This document shows, in pieces, positions 32,903 to 64,000 of a DNA stretch of 64,000 nt. Position 1 is the stretch's first letter. Each line of letters starts with the position of its first letter. Under the pieces are notes generated by a model. The model did no database searches. It was not told the origin of the DNA and saw only the letters and a list, made by a program, of their open reading frames with translations. Position numbers and translations under genes: made by a program. Source of the DNA: Neoarius graeffei (taxonomy: Eukaryota; Chordata; Actinopteri; Siluriformes; Ariidae); assembly GCF_027579695.1 (NCBI RefSeq), contig NC_083569.1, forward strand, positions 76,929,149 through 76,993,148, in the 5' to 3' direction.

Positions 32903-33277
32903 AGGGCGGCACGGTGGTGTAGTGGTTAGCGCTGTCGCCTCACAGCAAGAAGGTCCTGGGTTCGAGCCCCGGGGCTGGCGAGGGCCTTTCTGTGTGGAGT
33001 TTGCATGTTCTCCCTGTGTCCGCGTGGGTTTCCTCCGGGTGCTCCGGTTTCCCCCACAGTCCAAAGACATGCAGGTTAGGTTAACTGGTGACTCTAAATT
33101 GAGCGTAGGTGTGAATGTGAGTGTGAATGGTTGTCTGTGTCTATGTGTCAGCCCTGTGATGACCTGGCGACTTGTCCAGGGTGTACCCCGCCTTTCGCCC
33201 ATAGTCAGCTGGGATAGGCTCCAGCTTGCCTGCGACCCTGTAGAACAGGTTAAAGCGGCTAGAGATAATGAGATGAG
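32903..33277 (+). repeat. SINE copy 14 (triplicated unit 3)
   Basis: Same insertion ancestry but with CCTGGGTTCGAGCCCCGGGG CT at the B-box region and CTGGCGACTT for CTGGTGACTT. Followed by the original flank ACATAAACAA. Confidence 0.95.
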
Positions 33278-33403
33278 ACATAAACAAATAAAAAAAAAAA
33301 AGTCCAGCAGGAGAGGTATTGCACATTTGTCCAGTATTGCTTTTTGTCAGGCTAGGCTACTGCTCCTTCTCTTTCTGTCCTGTGTCCTCCTGTTACCCCT
33401 CCT

Positions 33404-34030
33404 CTACCCCAGAGAGGAGTTATACAGTTTGATGGCGTGAGGGACAAAGGATTTTTTAAGTCTGTTATTCCTGCACTTGGGAAGGAGCATTCTGTCACTG
33501 AACAGGCTCCTCTGGTTGCTGATGACGGTGTGCAGAGGGTGACTGTCATCATCCATGATGTTCAGTAGTTTATCCATAGTCCTCTTCTCTGCCACCGTCA
33601 CCAGAGAGTCCAGCTTCATGCCGACCGCAGAGCCGGCCCGCCTGATCAGTTTGTCCAGCCTGGATGTGTCCTTCTTGGATGTGCTGCCCCCCAGCACACC
33701 ACAGTGTAAAACAGGACACTGGCGACCACGGACTGATAGAACATCCACAGGAGTTTCCTGCAGATGTTAAAGGACCGCAGCCTCCTAAGAAAGTATAGCC
33801 TGCTCTGTCCCTTCCTGTATAAGTGATTGGTGTTTGCAAGTCCAGTCCAACTTGCTGTCCAGCCACAGCCCGAGGTATTTGTAGGAATCCACAGCCTCCA
33901 CCTCGACTCCCTCGATCAGAACTGGTCGTGACCTTGGTCTGGACCTCCCAAAGTCAATGACCAGCTCCTTGGTCTTCGAGGTGTTGAGCTGCAGATGGTT
34001 CCTGTTGCACCACACAGCAAAGTCCCTCAC
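33404..34030 (-). pseudogene. LINE reverse-transcriptase C-terminal region
   Basis: FAVWCNRNHLQLNTSKTKEL VIDF and SYKYLGLWLDSKLDW are followed after a frameshift by a VLFYTVVCWG-like stretch. It ends in ...RRAGSAVGMKLDSLVTVAEK, DDDSHPLHTVI and NNRLKKSFVPHAIKLYNSS. The order fits L2/Rex1-type LINE RT tails. At least two frameshifts. Confidence 0.8.
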
Positions 34031-34504
34031 CAGGCTCCTATACTCCTCCTCTCTGTCGTTCTATTTCATAATAAGAACATTTTCTCAAAATTATGACTTA
34101 CTATCATGAGATCTTAAGTTATATTGGGACCAGATGACAAGATGTTTTTGTCTTTCATGATGGACACCAGGTCAGATTAGGCAATCATAGTGCCATAAAT
34201 TCTTGCTGTGTCTTGGTCGGGAGACTGGCTACACTACAAGTTTGACCCCAACCAATCATCATTCTTGTCCTTGTGTGTCATCGGGGAGGAGGGTCATGAA
34301 ATTGTCCATCAAAGAAGATGTCGTAGGAGTTCTTAAACTAGGCGAGAAAATAAAACAATTCAGACTTGCTTGACTTCTCATTGTGTGTTCTTCATTTATG
34401 TCACACTCCAAGGCCTGTTCGTCATTCCAGATGTTCATATCCAAGCCTGACGCTGGAACTTTTTCAGCCACGACAAAATATTTAGTCAAAATCAGGCTGG
34501 ATTT

Positions 34505-34858
34505 CCGTCCATCCACCCATTATCTGTAGCCACTTATCCTGTCCTACAGGATCGCAAGCAAGCTGTATCCTATCCCAGCTGACTATGGGCGAGAGGCAGG
34601 GTACACCCTGGACAAGTCACCAGGTCATCGCAGGGCTGACACATTGAGACAAACAACCATTCACACTTACAGTCAATTTAGAGCCACCAATTAGCCTAAC
34701 CTGCTGTGGGGGAAACCGGAGCACCTGGAGGAAACCCACAAAGACACGGGGAGAACATGCAAACTCCACACAGAAAGGCCTCCGTTGGCCGCTGGGCTCG
34801 AACCCAAGACCTGCTTGCTGTGAGGTGACGGTGCTAACCACTACACCACTGTGCTGCC
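34505..34858 (-). repeat. SINE copy 15 (diverged)
   Basis: CCATCCACCCATTATCTGTA to CACCACTGTGCTGCC. It lacks TGCATGTCTTTGGAC in the middle, so it is older. Confidence 0.9.
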
Positions 34859-34989
34859 CTGGGCTGGAATTGCGCAGTCATAATTATGAGTTATGTCTCT
34901 TTCATTGATAAATTGGTCTGTCCACATTCCTACATTACCCACAATGAGTACACATCGCCGGTCTGAAGTGGCATCCCAAAATACAAGAA

Positions 34990-35253
34990 GTGCAGGATCA
35001 CTGGATGGGCATAATTGACATACCGAAGACAAGTCTTGCAAGTCTGGAGGAACGAAGAGATGAAGTGACCATATGTGAGCTTGAAAGAATTATAAAGGAC
35101 CCTAACCATCTGAATCGCAGGTTTCTTCCAAGAATGGTGGCCCACAAGTACGCAACTAGGAACAAAAGTTGTCTTGCAATACCATTATCAGGAACTGAAA
35201 GACATAAGTCTTTGATCTCAAGAGCATGTCGCGTCCTAAACAACCGCATGTAG
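34990..35253 (+). pseudogene. Possible LINE/RT C-terminal fragment
   Basis: Open for 87 codons: SLASLEERRDEVTICELERI IKDPNHLNRRFLPRM, ...CLAIPLSGTERHKSL and ISRACRVLNNRM then stop. The end resembles the F..S...R.....N tails of LINE RTs, but I cannot place the clade. Low confidence. Confidence 0.35.
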
Positions 35254-36030
35254 TCAAACTCTGTTATCCATTTTTTGGATACGTATTTCCATGACTTTGT
35301 TGGTTTTTGTTATAAATTCATCTCATATATATATTTTTTTCCCAAGATGAATAAAAAAGTTATCATTATAATGCTGTTCGACTGCCTGCTGCTCGAGGTG
35401 CCAGTCGCTTCATCTCTGTACACTCTGCTCAAACAAATCAACTTCCAAAGCATCAACTTTCATACCATCCAGTATCATCGTCCACACCATCATGTTTGTT
35501 GTCTCATCTCATCTCATAGGTCATGAACTATCTGAGCCGAGGCCTTGGTGTATCTCTGCATTCCACTCTGGGACTTTGAGTCCCTGGTTTGCTGGGTCAT
35601 GTTGGATTTCTCATTCATGCTGTTGTACGTGTCTGGAAAATGGTGGGTGGGTGTGTGAGGAGTTTGGGGGGGAGGGGGGAGCTCTTGCATTTTTGCTTTT
35701 AGGTGCTAACAGTGAAACCTGACTGTTGCCATGTACACCATTGTGGCACCATTTGAGTTTCCCTCTGTGATATTGGAGCAGCACACAACTGCTAACTCTT
35801 CGCAGGAACAAATTAGCACCACAATCACTGACCACATTAGACTTATTTTGATATAAAGACATTTAATGTGCGTCAAGGTGGAGTTTTCCTTTAATGAAAC
35901 AATGTTTTTTGTTGAATGAAGTCAGCTTGTGGTGTGTGAGTCATTTGGGTGTCTGTGGAGTTGGAAAAAGTGTGTTTTGCTCTGACTGTGCTTGTAATAG
36001 GACAGAAACAAACAACATTGCTCTTTCAAA
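35254..36030. other. Intergenic, no gene seen
   Basis: Unique-looking sequence with a G-rich run at 35665-35680 and a short CTCATCTCATCTCAT at 35503, which may be a SINE-tail remnant. No conserved coding potential. Confidence 0.5.
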
Positions 36031-36039
36031 TCCATGTTT

Positions 36040-36330
36040 CGCTCCCTTATATATAAAATATAAGGTTTGCGATGGGAGGTTGGACAGGATAAGGAACGAG
36101 TACATCAGAGGGACGGCACATGTGGAGAGCTTGGGAATGAAGCTAAGAGAGATGAGACTGAGATGGTATGGGCACATCCTGAGAAGAGATGCAGAGCATG
36201 TTGGAAGGAGAATGTTGAGGATGGAGCTGCCAGGCAAACAAAAATGAGGAAGGCCAAAGAGGAGATACATGGATGTGGTGAGAGAGGACATGAAAGTGGC
36301 GGATGTGGTAGAGAAGGATGCAGAAGCGTG
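36040..36330 (+). pseudogene. LINE ORF2 C-terminal fragment, interrupted
   Basis: DGRLDRIRNEYIRGTAHVES, LRWYGHILRRDAEHVGRRML, and after a frame change RGRPKRRYMDVVREDMKVAD VV. This is a LINE C-terminal domain. Its last codons and 3' end (CGCTGTGGTGACTCCTAATC GGGAGCAGCC...) reappear at 37108-37190 after an insertion. Confidence 0.8.
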
Positions 36331-37107
36331 GCCGCAGCCAGCTATGAGGCCCCCGCGGTCCGGACCTCGGTCATTTTTAAGAGCTGAAAATACATTTATA
36401 CGCTAAATATTCAACTGGATAAAAAAAAAAGAATAACATTAAAACGTCTCCGTAAAAAGTGCATTGTTAATTATGTTAAACGTTGATTCTGTCTTCTGTG
36501 TCTGTTTCGTGTGCGTGGCTCTGAGACCACGGGGGAGGAACACAGTGCAGGAGACACGTTTTTTTCATGGGAACCATCAGCGCACTTTCATCAAGCTGTT
36601 AAATTTACATTTTCGAAGCAGCGGAGTTGTAGCCTGCCTTCTTTGTGATTTTAAAAATGAATCATTCGATAAGCCAAAGCAATAGAGTGGAAAGTTTCAA
36701 CTTATGTTTGCCTTGGATAACTTTGCCTAAAACATGGTGCTGTATACTGATTTTTTTTTTTTTTCTCCAGAATCTTTTTGTGTGTAGGTGTAACGGATGC
36801 CAGATTGTTAATGTATCTTAGTTTCATAGGCTACATGGTTAGGGTATCTTTTGTCCTCATTGCTTGGGCCAGATCAAACCATTAAACAAGCTTAAATTAT
36901 TCTTACTCTTGCCACATACATGTTTTTTTTTTTTTTTTTTTTTCAAAACTGATGATATTCATTTCAAACACCATTAAAAGTAATTTCAGGAATAGATCTC
37001 TTGTGTGATGTGCAATTCACCCCTCTCATTTAAATATGTCAAATTTTTCAGCGTGCGCTTTGCGCATCACGGACCTCGGTGATTTTAAAATGCTGGCTAT
37101 GGCCCTG
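36331..37107. mobile_element. Insertion inside the LINE fragment
   Basis: About 0.78 kb separates the two LINE parts. GGACCTCGGT followed by a T/A-rich run occurs near both edges (about 36362 and 37073), and GCCAGCTATG (left) is echoed inverted by GCTGGCTATGG... at the right. Exact ends and a duplication could not be fixed. It holds a 20-nt T run at 36924 and no clear ORF. Confidence 0.5.
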
Positions 37108-37190
37108 TGCGGAAAACAGGGAGCAGCGGAGACGAAAGATCCGCTGTGGTGACTCCTAATCGGGAGCAGCCAAAAGAATAAGAAGATTCT
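37108..37190 (+). repeat. LINE 3' end
   Basis: GGAGACGAAAGATCCGCTGT GG to GGGAGCAGCCAAAAGAATAA GAAG, the (AAG)-like tail of the LINE at 36040. Confidence 0.75.
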
Positions 37191-37199
37191 TATAGTATT

Positions 37200-37430
37200 T
37201 TTCACAAATTGTGACAGTCATTTCACCAGTTTGTTTAAAGTTTTTATTTATCGAATTTGCAAAAAATAAAAATGCTCTTTTTCTCAAAGTCCAGTGAATA
37301 TGGATATAAGAAAACAATTATTCCACTCAATCTCGTTGTACATGGCTTATAGCTAACTCGGCACTACGCGCCTCATCGGCTATCAGCTCATGTACGACTC
37401 GATTTCGTGGAATAACTGTTAAATGTAACA
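37200..37430. repeat. Fold-back element copy (CGTACATGAGCTGAT family)
   Basis: AGTTTTTATTTATCGAATTT and CTCAAAGTCCAGTGAATATG are followed by a hairpin at 37313-37423 (TTATTCCACTCAATCTCG against TTATTCCACGAAATCGAG complemented). It is the inverted counterpart of 20147-20340. Confidence 0.72.
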
Positions 37431-37658
37431 TGTTTCCTGCTTCTTGTGTCTGTTAGCTTCATGTACTGTTTCCTAGGTTCATAATTCATAGATTGAGCAC
37501 ATCCCATTTTTGATGGCCATTTATAACTGGGAGTCACTTAACGTTCCCACACTCTGGACCTCCAGGAGCAGGAGTCAGGCTCCTCTAGTTTGCACTGTGT
37601 ATCACTGATTTACTCCTCATAATCCCATTTGCTTGTTTGTGCTGTGGAAGGAAAGCAG

Positions 37659-61100
<23,442 letters not shown>

Positions 61101-61322
61101 GTTAGTGACGCCTCACAACACCTACATACTGATGTGTGTCTTACTTTTTCCCTCTATTACATCACCACTTTCCTGTGGTTAGTTGGTGGTTGTTATTATC
61201 TCACACGGCCACAGGCCGGTGAGCTATTACCATCATGCGGCGTCCGTCCGTCCACAGTTCACAAAAATCACTACTCGCACCGTTCCTCCCTGGTTTTGTG
61301 ATTTTTCTCCTTAACAAGTTAT

Positions 61323-62505
61323 CAGAGGTGGACAAATTACTCAACTTCATTACTTAAGTCAAAATACAGATCCCGCTGGTTAAATGTTACTCCGATATAA
61401 GTGAAAGTTCTTCAGTCAAATTTTTACTTAAGTTAAAGTACTGAAGTATTTGCTTTTTAAAAATACTTAAGTATTAAAAGTACATGTTCTGTCAACGCAT
61501 TGTTGTACCGTATTATTGCCACAACGCTCATGCCTCTGAAGCAACCGACTTGATTTTGTGGATTCACAAAATGAACGCATGCTGTGGAATCATGGTGGTT
61601 TAACGTTAAGCTAGCTAGTCAGTGAAGCTCCACCTGACATGCTAGCAAACACTTTTCGAACTCGAAATCATATTGGGTAGCTAACGCTACTAGAAAAGAA
61701 AGATTTCTACATTCTTTTTATTTGGCAAGATTGTGCTAAAACATATTTCTGAAAGAACTTCAGATAAGTTAACATTATTCATGTTAATGTAACTCCGTTT
61801 TTACACGCTAACTAACAGTGTCCAAGTTAACTAGCTATGTGTAAACTTGAGCTGTGGACAAGGCGATGGCAACTTGGTGGGCAAATCCATAGAAAGTCAT
61901 TTGACTAACCAGACTGCATAGCTATTGCAGCGTTATCACTAGCTCTAAAAGCAAAGACAGCTTCGTTGCAAGCTTTCTCTTGGAACAAAATGTTTATAGA
62001 CCTCAGTATGCTTCCGCAGGTTGGACGGTGAGTTTTTGTAGGCCATGATGTGGTTCGTTTTTGGCAAACAAAGCAAACGTTCAAAACAAAACGAATCTTT
62101 ATTCCTTTCAGAAAACTGAAACATGGGTTCTAGGTATAGCCATGGTTGCGGTTCTTTTGGAGAATGCACGCATCCTTCCATTCTGCCATCAACTGATCAA
62201 GTTCAAATAACGCTTCTGAGAAATCACTGAACTTGATTTTATACAGTCTATGGATGTGACGTGACCCTAGTGGTTACTGATATTGTCTCAGTGTCACCTG
62301 CAAAAAAACCAATCACGTTTTAGAAAATAAAAAAACATCCACTTTCAAAGCTGCTTCATAGTAATGAGGACCTTGATAGGAATGTAGTGGAGTGAAAAGT
62401 ACGATATTTGTCTTTCAAATATAGTGAAATCATAAGTTTCCAAAAAAAAAAACTTAAATAAAGTACAGATACTCAAAAAGTGTACTTAAGAACAGTACTC
62501 AAGTA
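61323..62505. mobile_element. hAT MITE (CAGAGGTGGAC family), copy 2, right end truncated
   Basis: Parallels 54183-55406 over almost its full length (same CTAGCAAAC, GATTTCTACATTCT and CGATGGCAACTTGGTGGGCA blocks). It stops at CAGTACTCAAGTATCTGAAT without the terminal CTG, so no target duplication is seen. Confidence 0.88.
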
Positions 62506-62569
62506 TCTGAATCTGAATTGAATCTGATTGTTTTATTTGGAAGATCAAATTGTTCTAATTGTTCTCATG

Positions 62570-62940
62570 AAGAGCAACTTGGTGAATTATAAATAAGTCT
62601 GGTTTTTCATGGTATGGCTGTGTGAGATGAAGAATGTAAACAAACTGACGAAATGAGAGTCGCAATTTGTGGAAAATGCTGTAATAATTCTTGAAGGATA
62701 AAAAGATGTTCTTGCCATCAAATACTTTCATTCCATATTTTGTTGCTTTTTTTTTGTGTATTTTTTGGGGATTTTATTTTCAAGTAGAATTTTTATTTCA
62801 TCCTCAAACAAAATGTTCAGCAACACGCGCCGCCATTTTGTTTTTCTCTACTCATGGTATATGAACTGATATCCTAGTAGTAGAGTAGCCAATCAGAGTG
62901 TGCGATTGCTCATATCCAGTGAATGTGGATAGAATAAAGT
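62570..62940. repeat. Fold-back family fragment
   Basis: GATGTTCTTGCCATCAAATA, CGCCATTTTGTTTTTCTCTA CTC and CATATCCAGTGAATGTGGAT match the right half of 20147-20656. Confidence 0.68.
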
Positions 62941-63700
62941 ATAATCGCCAATAACAGATAACGATCCAGTGCTGACATCCTCTTACTAACTCACTCCAAA
63001 TTCCTGTGGTCAAATTATTCAAAACATCACACTCTTCATGGCACCATGCTATAAAATTAATTTGTGTTGTGTGTTTACGCTACATGCAAGATCTGTATCA
63101 TATCAGTTAACATTACAGCTATTCTCAGCTTAAAATCACTGGACGAGGTCTGAAAGTGAAATCTGATCTCATACTGACCCACAGTTTAAGACCAGTATCG
63201 GCAATGATAACAATACTTGGCATCAGATTAATGAATTTCTATTCATTACATCATAACTACACGACTGGCCCAGATAGCAATCGCTATACCAAAAAAACCC
63301 CAACCAAATTCAACACCATGTTCGGCTACCACGCGGAAAAACAAAGTAGGTATATCATCCACATGACCCATTACAACACGAAGACTAGAACTGGTTAAAA
63401 TAAACTTTGTAATGAATTTATTCAAATTTTAATAGGACTTCAGGAATATTTGTTGTTTTGCATTGATACTGGACTGGTTTGTCATGCTGGTTTTTTGTAT
63501 ATCTGCTCTTTGGTTTATGTCATTGCAGTTTACATGATCGCTCAAATGTTGTTAGTGACGCATTAGGTTTAACGTACACGCTCTAGTTGTGTGATTTTTA
63601 GATGTGGTCCGTGTAACCACAAAATGAGTCCAGCGTAGCAAAAGGTCATTCTGAGATGTCGTGTTTTTGTAAATAGAGTGCGTCAAAACATGCCCTACAT
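62941..63700. other. clcn5 intron 3 remainder, no gene seen
   Basis: Unique-looking sequence between repeats. Confidence 0.5.
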
Positions 63701-63701
63701 A

Positions 63702-64000
63702 TCTCATTATCTGTAGCCGCTTTATCCTGTTCTACAGGGTTGCAGGCAAGCTGGAGCCTATCCCAGCTGACTACGGGCGAAAGGCGGGGTACACCCTGGA
63801 CAAGTCGCCAGGTCATCACAGGGCTGACACATAGACACAGACAACCATTCACACTCACATTCACACCTACGGTCAATTTAGAGTCACCAGTTAACCTAAC
63901 CTGCATGTCTTTGGACTGTGGGGGAAACCGGAGCACCCGGAGGAAACCCACGCGGACAACATGCAAACTCCGCACAGAAAGGCCCTCGCCAGCCACGGGG
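63702..64000 (-). repeat. SINE copy 18, cut by window end
   Basis: ATCTCATTATCTGTAGCCGC to CTCGCCAGCCACGGGG. It lacks CACGGGGAGAA-type bases near 63957. Confidence 0.93.

Larger units (their letters stand above)
31745..33277. repeat. Tandem triplication of a ~514-bp [LINE 3' UTR + SINE] unit
   Basis: GAACTTTTTATTGATCCCTT starts at 31745, 32262 and 32774 (periods 517 and 512). Each unit is a ~130-bp LINE UTR segment followed by a full SINE. The SINE's target duplication ACATAAACAA is found before each SINE but after only the last (33278-33287). So one SINE insertion happened first and the unit was copied afterwards, with junctions at GATGAGA/GATAGA. Confidence 0.9.
31721..34062 (-). mobile_element. 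LINE (L2/Rex1-like) 3' part with triplicated UTR-SINE segment
   Basis: The minus-strand RT C-terminal coding is at 33404-34030, and the 3' UTR (ending TTTCCCTGAGGGAACCCTCC on the minus strand) with a (TAATC)n-like tail is at 31721-31745. A SINE sits in the UTR and the segment is repeated three times. 5' truncated at about 34062. Confidence 0.82.

Noticed and set aside
32922..33440. 172-codon open frame and many 60-170-codon frames with strings like VEFACSP or LTCMSLDCGGN
   Set aside because: They lie inside SINE copies on one or other strand and recur with each copy. They are frames of a non-coding retroposon.
33555..33770. Plus-strand frame opposite the LINE
   Set aside because: Antisense of the LINE reverse-transcriptase tail; RT motifs are on the minus strand.

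Overview
The window is vertebrate nuclear DNA, almost certainly from a teleost fish. It holds GT-AG split exons of two conserved vertebrate genes in a dense background of fish-type repeats: Tc1/mariner, hAT, piggyBac and TTAA-flanked DNA transposons, fold-back MITEs, LINE fragments, and about 17 copies or pieces of one roughly 370-bp tRNA-derived SINE. The abundance of that SINE suggests an otophysan fish such as a catfish, but this is a weak inference from memory. There are no operons, CRISPR arrays or prokaryotic signals.

Positions 1-22176 carry the 3' half of a muscle-type glycogen phosphorylase gene (pygm, + strand). Ten coding exons run from inside the catalytic domain to the stop codon. 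All phases join correctly, and the pyridoxal-phosphate lysine segment is intact. The introns are packed with nested elements. Intron 1 has a TTAA-flanked THAP-domain element invaded by a hAT. Intron 2 has a Tc1 element inside another TIR element, then a tower of at least five elements. The intron at 10617-15431 has a piggyBac-like element carrying other repeats, followed by nested SINEs. The intron after exon 7 has a minisatellite and a palindromic piggyBac-type MITE. The last intron has a second SWIM-zinc-finger element, fold-back elements and a 9-bp-TSD element.

Positions 22177-37658 are the pygm 3' UTR and intergenic DNA. They contain a Tc1-like deletion derivative, a LINE reverse-transcriptase relic with a YMDD box, a SINE broken by two elements, a hAT nested in a hAT nested in a SINE, and a LINE 3' end whose SINE-bearing segment is tandemly triplicated. 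There is also one unplaced exon-like open stretch and a LINE relic interrupted near its 3' end.

Positions 37659-64000 carry the 5' part of a CLC-5-type endosomal chloride/proton exchanger gene (clcn5, + strand). Three coding exons lie at 37659, 60740 and 61001, and the gene continues past the window. Its first, roughly 23-kb intron holds LINE fragments, a 41-bp tandem array inside a hAT, a second hAT with a transposase C-terminal half inside a Tc1 element, and several complete MITEs with readable target-site duplications.

The two genes have no direct functional link visible here; they are simply neighbours on the same strand. The most informative content is the transposon stratigraphy. For many insertions both target-site duplications can be read, so the relative order of events can be reconstructed. 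I found no convincing new multi-gene biological system.
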